Virus record (IMG/VR): IMGVR_UViG_3300013126_000205
Span: 1 to 26,592 of that record
DNA length: 26,592 nt
From: a virus
Direction: 5' to 3' (one strand)
Shown: one piece after another, positions 1 through 6,550 of the stretch
Position numbering within the stretch: the stretch's first letter is position 1
Layout: the number at the start of each line of letters is the position of its first letter
Notes under the pieces: model-generated
The model's database searches: none
Told to the model about the DNA's origin: nothing
What the model saw: the letters and a program-made list of their open reading frames with translations, nothing else
Program-made: the position numbers and the translations under genes

Positions 1-191
1 CCCGCTCCAGTAACCTCGCCTACTGTTGTGTACACAGTAGTTGTAGCATCCAATGAAGCGGTGGCCGCTGAATACAGAGCAATCTTAAACACGTCTTGGC
101 CCGTAATCGTACGGGTTAACGCGCTGAAGTTATGCTGCGCACTCAAGACTTCCGCCTTGAATGACGACGTCATGCACTGAGTAATACTCAT
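1..191 (-). CDS. Partial phage protein in the late operon, probably virion-associated
   Basis: Only the first 63 codons are present; the gene runs off the left edge of the window. The protein begins MSITQCMTSSFKAEV and is followed by a Ser/Thr/Ala-rich stretch of beta character (for example ATTTVYTTVGEV). The ATG overlaps the TGA of the upstream adaptor gene (ATGA), so it is probably translationally coupled to it and belongs to the same late transcript. Its place directly after the neck proteins suggests a tail or other virion component, but I do not recognise the family. Function is inferred from position only. Confidence 0.75.
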   Translation of the reverse strand, partial: MSITQCMTSSFKAEVLSAQHNFSALTRTITGQDVFKIALYSAATASLDATTTVYTTVGEVTGA

Positions 192-850
192 GTGACAGGC
201 ACTCTGTTCTGGCCGCTGCGGTAGACGTCCCTACGGTTCTTGCCTTCGCCAAGCCCTTTAAGAAGTGCGATGCCTTCCTGATACTTCTGCTCATACTGAG
301 CAACCATATCGTCCTCGCCCTTCAGATAGATATACGCTTCACGAAGCGCCCCATACAGCAAGACGTTCTGCATGTTGGACCCGAGCCACGAAGACCCAGC
401 CGTAACGATAGATGCCGGGTAATAGTAATAGGCCAGCTGTACCGGGTAGTTCTGATCCGGCGTAGGGCCGACAACCAAGGTGTTCTGGTCGTACTGTCCA
501 TAATGCGTAGGCTGACCAGTCACAGTCGCATCAGGGAACGCCTCACGCATGTACTCTGCGTCTTTGTTAAGTAGGAACGTACCCACGCTACCGGGGTAGA
601 CAATCTGCAACGAGAAAGTACCAAGCCAGTCGGTAGGCAAGGTCAGAAACTGATTATTAAGGGTCAGCGTCCCGTTCGCTGCTTTACGCAGATTAGGGAT
701 CTGGACAGTATTGAATATGCGCTCTTCAGCCGTCTGCACAAAGACGGGGATGTACGCTACAAACGAAGACTCGGTGTTCTCCGTGTAGTCCTGCACCATC
801 TGCCAAAGATTCGTCGGAGAGTTAACCCCGACCGCATATGTAATAGCCAT
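188..850 (-). CDS. Probable head-tail (neck) adaptor, gp4/SU10-adaptor-like
   Basis: The 220-residue protein has an N-terminal helical segment (NLWQMVQDYTEN, then FVQTAEERIFNTVQIPNLRK), a central beta-rich part (LTLNNQFLTLPTDWLGTFSLQI), and a C-terminal helical bundle (NVLLYGALREAYIYLKGEDDMVAQYEQKYQEG). The 'TAEERI...LR' helix, the 'LPTDWL' strand and the late 'ALREAYIYLKGE' helix match the layout of phage adaptor proteins that dock under the portal. It lies in the late operon and overlaps both flanking genes through ATGA junctions. The adaptor role rests on pattern recognition and position. A tail-tube or tail-completion protein is the main alternative. Confidence 0.65.
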   Translation of the reverse strand: MAITYAVGVNSPTNLWQMVQDYTENTESSFVAYIPVFVQTAEERIFNTVQIPNLRKAANGTLTLNNQFLTLPTDWLGTFSLQIVYPGSVGTFLLNKDAEYMREAFPDATVTGQPTHYGQYDQNTLVVGPTPDQNYPVQLAYYYYPASIVTAGSSWLGSNMQNVLLYGALREAYIYLKGEDDMVAQYEQKYQEGIALLKGLGEGKNRRDVYRSGQNRVPVT

Positions 851-1056
851 CAGCGGTTAGTCTTGCCCGGATTGCTCAGGAACTTTCTACCCTTGGTTGC
901 TGCTCCGTACCCACGCATATCGGCGTGTTCTTTCATTCCGGTACCAGCAATCCAACGCCCATGAATGAGTACACCGGCCTTGTTGATGTCCGTTTGCGGG
1001 TAACCTGTACCTTCTACGGCTTCAACGGGTACTCGCTTATCAGGAGTCTTAGCCAT
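850..1056 (-). CDS. Small basic phage protein, function unknown
   Basis: The 68-residue protein has a Lys/Arg-rich tail (GYGAATKGRKFLSNPGKTNR). The segment 'GMKEHADMRGYGAATKGRKF' resembles the small 'RGxGAATKGxxF' proteins often found among phage late genes. Its TGA overlaps the ATG of the next adaptor gene. It sits between a zinc-ribbon protein and a neck protein, so a minor virion or assembly role is plausible. No enzymatic motif is visible. Confidence 0.7.
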   Translation of the reverse strand: MAKTPDKRVPVEAVEGTGYPQTDINKAGVLIHGRWIAGTGMKEHADMRGYGAATKGRKFLSNPGKTNR

Positions 1057-1064
1057 AACAACCT

Positions 1065-1436
1065 CTACGATATCGTAATAGCAACAGTGCCGACACTTCC
1101 AATCCCGACTAGCGGGTCATAGACGCCCGGAAGCGCCGAATATCCAACCGGGTTCCAGCCCCAGTAAATCTGCCTACTACCGCCAGCACCATCATTACCC
1201 GGAGCATAGTAGCTCGTGTCAGGTCGCGGGCTCTCTACAGCCTGCGGGTCATCTACAGGATACATCCCGAGTTGAAGCTGAGGATGATCCGGCTCCCAAC
1301 ACTCTGGGCAAACCTTGATGTTGACGTTCTTGGTCTTGATAACCAACGTCTTCAACTGGCCAAGTTTATACTGAAACCCACACCGGTCGCACTCAGCTAT
1401 GGAATTCTTGCCGGAGGAGTACCTGCTACCAGCCAT
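1065..1436 (-). CDS. Zinc-ribbon protein of the late operon
   Basis: The 123-residue protein carries two CxxC knuckles about 25 residues apart (CDRCGF near residue 16 and CPECWE near residue 43), a typical zinc ribbon. After 'CPECWEPDHPQLQLGM' comes a Pro/Gly/Tyr-rich region (RPDTSYYAPGNDGAGG) and a hydrophobic C-terminus. Similar ribbon proteins occur next to neck and tail genes in other phages. The gene is packed between two adaptor-like genes with gaps under 10 bp. I infer a structural zinc-binding role in the virion neck or tail, with DNA binding as an alternative. Confidence 0.7.
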   Translation of the reverse strand: MAGSRYSSGKNSIAECDRCGFQYKLGQLKTLVIKTKNVNIKVCPECWEPDHPQLQLGMYPVDDPQAVESPRPDTSYYAPGNDGAGGSRQIYWGWNPVGYSALPGVYDPLVGIGSVGTVAITIS

Positions 1437-1442
1437 CTGAGG

Positions 1443-2165
1443 TTATCTCATAAACGACTGACGAGGGACCAACCGGAGGGAAGACTTGTCCCGATCTTCT
1501 TCTGAAGCCAACTGCCACTGCTCGTTATAGACCTCTTTGAGCATGGGGAGACGAGCTTCAGCGCCGGGGATCTTCATAGCAAGGTGGTATGCGAGGCCCG
1601 ATACAAGCGCGGGGAGCATACGAAACGGTACGTCTTGTCCATTGATCCCATCACCCGCGTCCTGCATACGCCGCAAGCGCCAGTAAACGAATGTATACGT
1701 AGCACTATTGTCCGGCACGGGCCAAATAACGAACTGGGGATACTGGACTACGTTGGCCGAATCAGTGGTACCGCCTTGGCGGTTGATCCAGACTTGAAGC
1801 GGGCGGCCATTGGCATTCTTGTTCGGAATAGCAGAGTAAACGCTACCCGATATACGTGTGGCAGTGATATCAACTTGATTCTGGCCGGTGCCTGTACGAA
1901 TCACGTGATCAAGAAGATCAACCGTATCAACCGGGAGATTGTACGTAGACTGATTATAGGTCAGTACTTGCTGACCTTGTTCTACAGTCCAGAGATTGAT
2001 GCCACGATTAGCCCACTCCATAAGCAGGAGATTAAGGCTACGGCGAGCAGTTCGCAGATCATAGCCAGAATGTAGTTCCGCCCCACAGCGTTCAAACGCC
2101 TCCTCTACAATGGTATTGAGGTCAAGATTGAAATCGCTAGTAGCAGCGGTCTTATACGTCGGCAT
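1443..2165 (-). CDS. Probable neck/tail accessory protein, P22 gp4-like
   Basis: The 240-residue protein starts with a helical region, 'LDLNTIVEEAFERCG', followed by 'DLRTARRSLNLLLMEWANRGINLW'. This is the hallmark of P22 gp4-like tail accessory or adaptor proteins, which seal the portal after DNA packaging. The middle is beta-rich (YNLPVDTVDLLDHVIRT, then PQFVIWPVPDNSATYTFVYW), and the C-terminus has a helix pair containing 'LPALVSGLAYHLAMKIPGAE'. The length is somewhat above P22 gp4. It follows the small basic-protein cluster directly. The family call is by recognised motifs; the exact place in the neck is inference. Confidence 0.72.
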   Translation of the reverse strand: MPTYKTAATSDFNLDLNTIVEEAFERCGAELHSGYDLRTARRSLNLLLMEWANRGINLWTVEQGQQVLTYNQSTYNLPVDTVDLLDHVIRTGTGQNQVDITATRISGSVYSAIPNKNANGRPLQVWINRQGGTTDSANVVQYPQFVIWPVPDNSATYTFVYWRLRRMQDAGDGINGQDVPFRMLPALVSGLAYHLAMKIPGAEARLPMLKEVYNEQWQLASEEDRDKSSLRLVPRQSFMR

Positions 2166-2411
2166 TTACTTACCTTGATGCCTATAGGCACGCGTCTTCT
2201 GGCTGATCTTCTTGGGCTGGGCTACGAACTGTTTACCAGCAGCTTTGCCCTTCCGCTTCGCTTTGGTAGTCGCTGCATACTCAGCAGGGGAGAGAGCTTT
2301 GATCGCTGCCTCCGGGAGATAGCGTTCCCCCGTTTCGCTGGACGGCTTACCGGACTTCGTCCGCCATTTCTGTTGCGTCCATGCTTTCAGCGATTTCTGC
2401 GGGGCTTTCAA
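2166..2411 (-). CDS. Small basic DUF5872-like protein
   Basis: The 81-residue protein is strongly basic. The segment 'KSLKAWTQQKWRTKSGKPS', followed by 'GERYLPEAAIKALSPAEYA' and 'TTKAKRKGKAAGKQF', matches what I recall of the DUF5872 family, found in phages and large algal viruses. No ATG is available; translation most likely begins at a TTG (bases 2411-2409) that overlaps the TGA of the preceding gene. The charge suggests nucleic acid binding, perhaps as a minor packaged protein. That is inference. Confidence 0.7.
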   Translation of the reverse strand: MKAPQKSLKAWTQQKWRTKSGKPSSETGERYLPEAAIKALSPAEYAATTKAKRKGKAAGKQFVAQPKKISQKTRAYRHQGK

Positions 2412-2656
2412 TCTCGGTATCCCCCACCCTTCTCTTTGTACCGCTTAGCCAACAGCTGTGCCTTCCTAGCACTCCACTGCCCAGCGGCGGTGCCCTGCAC
2501 GGCACTCGACTTGATCTGCTCAAAAAGCGCCTTACGCATACCGGGCTTAGTGTAGTTCCCGGCCTCATTCACCTTGGACTTAACCTTACCACCAGCGGCA
2601 AAGTTCTTAGGGCGCTTCGATTTAGCGATAGCGCCCATACCACGTGAAGGCAACAT
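2408..2656 (-). CDS. Small basic late protein, function unknown
   Basis: The protein is about 82 residues (MLPSRGMGAIAKSKRPK to KRYKEKGGGYRD). The C-terminal half, 'YTKPGMRKALFEQIKSSA' then 'GQWSARKAQLLAKRYKEKGG', is a segment I have seen in small phage proteins of this type. I chose the ATG at 2656, because it overlaps the TAA of the preceding gene as TAATG, like other junctions here. An in-frame ATG at 2671 would add five residues. It is Lys/Arg/Gly-rich with no enzymatic motif. A virion-associated DNA-contacting role is possible but unproven. Confidence 0.68.
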   Translation of the reverse strand: MLPSRGMGAIAKSKRPKNFAAGGKVKSKVNEAGNYTKPGMRKALFEQIKSSAVQGTAAGQWSARKAQLLAKRYKEKGGGYRD

Positions 2657-2940
2657 TACCGCATCTTGCACTTAGTCTTGCCGGACATGCAGCAGCCATC
2701 TGCCTTAGACCGGTAAACCGAGCCGCCTTTTGCCATCTTCATCGGAGCAGCCTTCTTCGTACTACCACCCATCGAATACTTCATGCTTTTCATATCGCCA
2801 CCTTCCTTAAATTTACGGCCTTTATCAGCCGTCATGAAATCCTTACCAACTGAAACCGGTATACCGACCTTCTTGGCAAACTTTGGGTTATTAGCAACCG
2901 CTGCCATAAGTCGATGTTGCGCCGCGCTTTTACTCGGCAT
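2656..2940 (-). CDS. Small Lys/Gly/Met-rich late protein
   Basis: The 94-residue protein opens with 'MPSKSAAQHRLMAAVANNP' followed by 'KKVGIPVSVGKDFMTADKGR', a conserved start of small phage proteins. A low-complexity Lys/Gly/Met/Ser region follows (GGDMKSMKYSMGGSTKK, KMAKGGSVYRSKADG), and it ends with a Cys-containing basic tail (CCMSGKTKCKMR). It overlaps the probable holin gene by 11 bp. The AQHRLM...VG pattern is family-like; the low-complexity tail is not. Function is unknown. Confidence 0.7.
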   Translation of the reverse strand: MPSKSAAQHRLMAAVANNPKFAKKVGIPVSVGKDFMTADKGRKFKEGGDMKSMKYSMGGSTKKAAPMKMAKGGSVYRSKADGCCMSGKTKCKMR

Positions 2941-3130
2941 CGTTGCCTTCTTTGGGTACGCGGCCTAGCAATTTTTGTACGGTATGGGTTTCATATATAC
3001 GAATACCCGTCCAAATAATAGTAAACAGAGCACCAATTTCCGGTAGCATATCAGTCAACGCTCCGACCATCGTCGCAACCGAAAGAGCGTCAAAAGTATA
3101 CTTTATACTATCAACGTATTCTGAGCGCAT
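2930..3130 (-). CDS. Probable holin (small membrane protein)
   Basis: The 66-residue protein has a hydrophobic core in two parts, 'FDALSVATMVGALTDMLPEI' and 'GALFTIIWTGIRIYE', followed by a basic tail (THTVQKLLGRVPKEG). This resembles small phage holins with the pattern 'LPxIxALxTIxWxxIRIYET.TVQ'. Holins form inner-membrane pores that time lysis. No endolysin is visible in the window, so the lysis partner must lie elsewhere. The gene is packed within the late operon. The holin call is moderately confident. Confidence 0.62.
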   Translation of the reverse strand: MRSEYVDSIKYTFDALSVATMVGALTDMLPEIGALFTIIWTGIRIYETHTVQKLLGRVPKEGNDAE

Positions 3131-3131
3131 A

Positions 3132-3401
3132 CTAGCAATTCCACGCCCGCAGGGACTTGTTAATCCGACTGTTAGGGTCTTTCGCGGTCTTAGCTGAGGT
3201 CAGTTTACTCTTCATGCCCTCCATACGAGAGCAAAAGGATTTTCGGCGCTTAGCATCTTTTTCTGTTTTAGGCTTCGGCGCGGGGGCCTTCAACCCCGGC
3301 TTTCCGGGGTTGGCTTTGTTGTAGGATGCACGGCCTTTTGCATTCAAGCCGCCCTTCGGGTTCTTACCTTCACTACGCTGCCATGCTGGAGTTTTTGCCA
3401 T
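3132..3401 (-). CDS. Small basic DUF6321-like protein
   Basis: The 89-residue protein has the layout 'AWQRSEGKNPKGGLNAKGRA' followed by 'SYNKANPG', a Pro/Lys-rich linker, and a conserved C-terminus, 'RRKSFCSRMEGMKSKLT' followed by 'DPNSRINKSLRAWNC'. I recall this as the DUF6321 family from phages and giant algal viruses. Two Cys and many Lys/Arg suggest nucleic acid or metal binding. It sits next to the probable holin and is one of four small basic genes between 2166 and 3401. Its role is unknown; packaging with DNA is a hypothesis. Confidence 0.72.
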   Translation of the reverse strand: MAKTPAWQRSEGKNPKGGLNAKGRASYNKANPGKPGLKAPAPKPKTEKDAKRRKSFCSRMEGMKSKLTSAKTAKDPNSRINKSLRAWNC

Positions 3402-3404
3402 AAC

Positions 3405-3680
3405 TCACCCGTAGAATATAGTGTAGTTCCCAGTAGCAGCCGTAGTAATGAAAGGATCGGCCTGAGCCAGAATACCTTCACCGGGGAACGGGATATACGC
3501 CGTACCGATAGGAAGCGTAAGCGACAACAGAGTGACGCCAGTAGAACCGCCATCCGTTACAGTAAACGCGCCACCAGCGGTGGTAACGAAATACAGCGCC
3601 TTGATACGAACGCGACCGGGTGTACCCAACGCCCCTGTGGCCGCGATTGACGCGGCCCTTACGTCTGTTTGCATAGTCAC
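3405..3680 (-). CDS. Small beta-rich probable virion protein
   Basis: The 91-residue protein begins with 'MTMQTDVRAASIAATGALG', then 'RVRIKALYFVTTAGGAFTVTD', and ends 'GNYTIFYG'. This layout (small Ala/Thr/Gly-rich beta sandwich, 'RVRIKALYFVTTA..GxxxxxDGGSTGVTLLSL', terminal 'IFYG') is common among small virion proteins of freshwater and marine phages. It lies downstream of a 155-residue beta-rich gene and likely shares its transcript from the promoter at 4262-4290. A capsid decoration or minor tail role is inferred. Confidence 0.68.
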   Translation of the reverse strand: MTMQTDVRAASIAATGALGTPGRVRIKALYFVTTAGGAFTVTDGGSTGVTLLSLTLPIGTAYIPFPGEGILAQADPFITTAATGNYTIFYG

Positions 3681-3702
3681 GGCTACGCTCCCTATCTAGC
3701 TA

Positions 3703-4170
3703 TTACGGAGTCGCAGTATAGGTACCGTTCGGGTTACGTACAGCGTAATGGATAACGAGAGTACCCGCGCCCGTACCGCCGCCACCGTTGGACTGCGTGA
3801 AGGCAATAATAGCGTCAGTAGTACCGACGTTAGCTACAAGCGACGGATTCGCCGTGCCAAGAGCGATAGTCTGCGTACCGGACAAGCCAGCGAGCAATGT
3901 GGCGCTAGTAATCGCCGTACCGTTTACGAAAATCGTAAACGTAGGCGCGGTGGTCGTGTACGCCGTAGTGATGATGTAGCTGACCGAATCGATCAGCGTT
4001 CCCGCCGGAACGACACAAAACTGCGTCTGAGCGGTCGTATCAGCATATGCCACGGCTTTGGTCTGCATAACCGAAGTTACGCCGACGTTAGAAATCGTAC
4101 CTGCGGTCGTGCCGGTGGTGCCTTTTACCGTACCAAGCAGCCACGGGCCTAAATGAGTTGCAGTACCCAT
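3703..4170 (-). CDS. Thr/Gly/Ala-rich probable virion protein
   Basis: The 155-residue protein is almost entirely predicted beta strand and low in charge (ISNVGVTSVMQTKAVAYADT, PAGTLIDSVSYIITTAY, APTFTIFVNGTAI). It ends 'LVIHYAVRNPNGTYTATP'. Such composition is typical of capsid decoration and tail proteins. The ribosome site AAGGAAGGA lies upstream of the ATG, and a sigma-70-like promoter lies about 85 bp upstream, just past the capsid-gene terminator. This gene therefore starts a separately boosted part of the late operon. The family is not recognised. Confidence 0.68.
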   Translation of the reverse strand: MGTATHLGPWLLGTVKGTTGTTAGTISNVGVTSVMQTKAVAYADTTAQTQFCVVPAGTLIDSVSYIITTAYTTTAPTFTIFVNGTAITSATLLAGLSGTQTIALGTANPSLVANVGTTDAIIAFTQSNGGGGTGAGTLVIHYAVRNPNGTYTATP

Positions 4171-4261
4171 GATTATCCTTCCTTATGCACAAGTCGCCGT
4201 GTCATTGGTGCATCATCTCTCTAGGAAGCTGATACGGCTGTTGTTACCTAGAATAGTTTCA

Positions 4262-4290
4262 GATATACGCCTGAACGGGGTTCCAGTCAA
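4262..4290 (-). promoter_or_regulatory. Sigma-70-like promoter after the capsid terminator
   Basis: On the minus strand, TTGACT (4290-4285) is separated by exactly 17 bp from TATATC (4267-4262). It begins two bases beyond the A-tract that forms the T-tail of the capsid-gene terminator. Expected initiation is near 4255, giving an untranslated leader of about 85 bases before the gene at 4170. This would restart transcription for the minor virion, holin and neck genes. The call rests on consensus match and spacing. Confidence 0.6.
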
Positions 4291-4291
4291 G

Positions 4292-4315
4292 AAAAAAGGG
4301 GGCCGAAGCCCCCTT
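4292..4315 (-). terminator. Intrinsic terminator after the major capsid gene
   Basis: On the minus strand the sequence reads AAGGGGGC-TTCG-GCCCCCTT followed by TTTT. This is an 8-bp GC-rich stem closed by a C(UUCG)G tetraloop, with a T-tract on its 3' side. It starts about 18 bp downstream of the capsid stop codon. It should end most capsid-gene transcripts and protect their 3' ends, letting capsid expression exceed that of the genes beyond. Confidence 0.88.
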
Positions 4316-4332
4316 CCGTTTCAGCTAACCGA

Positions 4333-5244
4333 TCAGGACGCGCCTGCGGAGCCGAAGATACCAAGCGGGTCCGACCAGCCGAAGCTGTAACGCTCACGGC
4401 TCTTGTAACGGACGTTACCGGTATCGAAATCCCCGTCCATGCTATTAGCCAGCGGGGTACGGACAAAGTGCTTCAGACCGTTCGGTACGTCCGTCAGGAG
4501 GAACCAGCCATTGGTATCCGTCAGGAAGTGGTTAACGGTGAAGCCGCCGCTAATTGCGCCCATAGCACGCAGTGCGTTGATGTCGTTGTCGCTGGTGCCG
4601 ACACGGAGTTCCGTATCCAGCAGCCGCTTAGCGACGAACATCAGGGCGGGCGGCACGATCAGCTTACGGCCCTTGGCGGCGATCAGCAAGCCGCGTTCGT
4701 CGGTCCAGCCAGCGATCTGGATGATAGCCGCTTCAAGCGACGTCTCATTCAGGTCGGACTGCGTAGCGAACGTATTGCTATTGGTACCACCCGACACCAG
4801 CGGGTGTGCCGTACTGCAGAGCGAGACCCCATCACCACCGGTTACACCAGACGAGAACGCTTGGTTCAGAACACCAGCGGCCTTGACTTGCTTCGTGTAA
4901 GCCATCGCACGGGCCAGCGCCTTGGTGTAACGCTTGCTGAGCGAGTCATACAGGTTGTCTTCAACCGCTTCTTCCGTGATGGAGAAGCCGAGAGCGATAG
5001 TCTCGTGGTTGTACCGCGAAGTCCATGCTTCTTGTGCGTTGTCGTACTGAATGGCAGTGCCTTCAGCCTTGACCGGTGCAGCCGAGAAGCCCGACAGCTT
5101 GGTTTCTTCTTCAAAAGAACGCTCAGAGGTCTCCTGTTCGTAGATCTCTTTGTGCTCTTCACCATACGAAGCGTACTCCATGCCGAACAGAGCGTTCAGG
5201 CCGGGGAGCAGCTCCTTCAGAAGTTGCGCGCGTGAAATTGCCAT
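4333..5244 (-). CDS. Major capsid protein, Mu gpT-like HK97 fold
   Basis: The 303-residue protein matches the Mu gpT-like major head protein family in length and order. It has an N-terminal helix (AQLLKELLPGLNALFGMEYASY), an E-loop-like acidic/basic segment (EQETSERSFEEETKLSGFSA), a spine region (AWTSRYNHETIALGFSITEEAVEDN), and an A-domain region (GLLIAAKGRKLIVPPALMFVAKRLL). The late segment 'NGWFLLTDVPNGLKHFVR' followed by 'RYSFGWSDPLGIFGS' is also typical. It has a strong ribosome site (AAGGAG) and its own strong terminator, as expected for the most abundant virion protein. Family assignment is by motifs and context; the HK97 fold follows from family knowledge. Confidence 0.88.
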   Translation of the reverse strand: MAISRAQLLKELLPGLNALFGMEYASYGEEHKEIYEQETSERSFEEETKLSGFSAAPVKAEGTAIQYDNAQEAWTSRYNHETIALGFSITEEAVEDNLYDSLSKRYTKALARAMAYTKQVKAAGVLNQAFSSGVTGGDGVSLCSTAHPLVSGGTNSNTFATQSDLNETSLEAAIIQIAGWTDERGLLIAAKGRKLIVPPALMFVAKRLLDTELRVGTSDNDINALRAMGAISGGFTVNHFLTDTNGWFLLTDVPNGLKHFVRTPLANSMDGDFDTGNVRYKSRERYSFGWSDPLGIFGSAGAS

Positions 5245-5260
5245 TGTTCACTGCTCCTTA

Positions 5261-6091
5261 TTAAGCGATGTTATAGCGGTGGACGCCAGCGTTCACTTTT
5301 ACGAGAACTTCAGGCGTAGTGACAACAGCTACTGCCCCAGACACCGCGACGGTCGAAGCCGTTACTGCCAGCGTAGTGGTACCAGTCGTGGTTACCGTCG
5401 AAGCTGCCGTAAGGAACGAACCGGTGTACTGGAAACCATTATTGATGATCCGGAAAACTTCCGAACCAGCGGGGATAACCGCGCCAACCGGCAAGCCAGA
5501 AACACCCAGCGACGTGGTACCGGTACCCGATACATACGTACCGCTAACCGAATACTGCGTGTCAGGTACCAGACCAACTACACGGAAACCAGCGGTGGAA
5601 GCGCCAGCGGCTGTCGCGACGATTACACCGTTACTCGAGTTACCGGTCGTGGTCGAGCCGACAATACTTGCACCCGAGTTACCAACCATGTTGGAACCGA
5701 CGTTGATGCTGTTTGCCGAACTAATCACCAACGAGTTAGCCGACGCCGTCACGACTGCACGGAACACTGCGTCCGGATCGTCTACGACATAAGCAACTGC
5801 GTCACCAGCGGCAGTACCAGCGGGCCAGTATTGCGAGAACGTAGTCTGCTTAGTCGCCGGGTTGGTGAACTGGCAGCCCGCAAAGAATCCAATAATCGTG
5901 TTGGTCGAGTTAACGGGCAGGGTCGGCAACGTAACCGAACCAGTCGTCAGCGTGACCGGGTCGCCAAAGAAAATGCTAGTGTTATAGGCATTGTCGATCC
6001 GGTACATACGGGTGGAACCTGCATAAGGTTGCCCGCCAAGCAGATTAACCGCCTTGTAACCATACGGCCTATCAATCGTAGGGTATGCCAT
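5261..6091 (-). CDS. Probable capsid decoration or head protein
   Basis: The 276-residue protein starts 'MAYPTIDRPYGYKAVNLLGG' and continues 'YAGSTRMYRIDNAYNTSIFF' then 'GDPVTL'. This layout is common to proteins encoded next to gpT-like capsid genes. A long Ser/Thr/Val/Gly-rich beta region follows (about residues 110-260) and it ends 'EVLVKVNAGVHRYNIA'. The gene lies between the scaffold-linked gene and the major capsid gene, with a GGAG ribosome site 7 bp from the ATG and a 16-bp gap before the capsid gene. A cement or decoration role on the head is inferred. The Ser/Thr-rich insert may be variable between related phages. Confidence 0.75.
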   Translation of the reverse strand: MAYPTIDRPYGYKAVNLLGGQPYAGSTRMYRIDNAYNTSIFFGDPVTLTTGSVTLPTLPVNSTNTIIGFFAGCQFTNPATKQTTFSQYWPAGTAAGDAVAYVVDDPDAVFRAVVTASANSLVISSANSINVGSNMVGNSGASIVGSTTTGNSSNGVIVATAAGASTAGFRVVGLVPDTQYSVSGTYVSGTGTTSLGVSGLPVGAVIPAGSEVFRIINNGFQYTGSFLTAASTVTTTGTTTLAVTASTVAVSGAVAVVTTPEVLVKVNAGVHRYNIA

Positions 6092-6106
6092 GAGTTACTC
6101 CAAAAA

Positions 6107-6550
6107 TTAAGATCTATTCCCTCGTCCGAACGATACGCCAGACTTACGCTCGTTAAAAAGCGGCATCCGCTCGTCGTTCGTACGCATGAAGTTGTTGTCC
6201 ACGGCTTCCATCTGAGACGAGGCTTGACGGCTGTAATAGTCATTACGCTGCCGAACCATCTCTTCAGGGGCCTTGCACAGAATCAATCCACCAGTCTCAA
6301 CATTGCCGCTGCTATTGCCCGGAATGTTAAGCTCAGGATGGTCTACGGCTTTTACCGCAACCCACCCTTCTCTGAACTTTGCGGACGTATTCATCGGATC
6401 AGGTGATCCCATCAGGGATGTCCGTACCCACCTGAACTCCCAGCCGGGTTGCGGCTTGGGGCTTGGGAGCGTTTCCGGAGGACGCCACATCGGTACACGT
6501 TCAGCGGCGGTCCTATCGTCTACATCTCGATTAAGTCGATTCTCAGCCAT
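6107..6550 (-). CDS. Conserved head-assembly cluster protein, function unknown
   Basis: The 147-residue protein has recognisable blocks: 'FREGWVAVKAVDHPELNIPG', 'NVETGGLILCKAPEEMVRQR', and 'QMEAVDNNFMRTNDERMPLF' followed by 'NERKSGVSFG'. This layout recurs in phage genes sitting between scaffold and capsid genes. Many charged residues and the 'RxxYYxxQAxxQMxAVDxxFMR' helix suggest an assembly factor or a head-internal protein. It overlaps the scaffold gene by 8 bp. I recognise it only as a conserved phage family of unknown role. Confidence 0.75.
   Translation of the reverse strand: MAENRLNRDVDDRTAAERVPMWRPPETLPSPKPQPGWEFRWVRTSLMGSPDPMNTSAKFREGWVAVKAVDHPELNIPGNSSGNVETGGLILCKAPEEMVRQRNDYYSRQASSQMEAVDNNFMRTNDERMPLFNERKSGVSFGRGNRS

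Noticed and set aside
5150-6406. A 418-codon open frame on the plus strand opposite the capsid genes
   Set aside because: It is antisense to three well-supported head genes, Arg/Ser-rich as expected of a shadow frame, crosses the gene boundaries, and has no recognisable domain.
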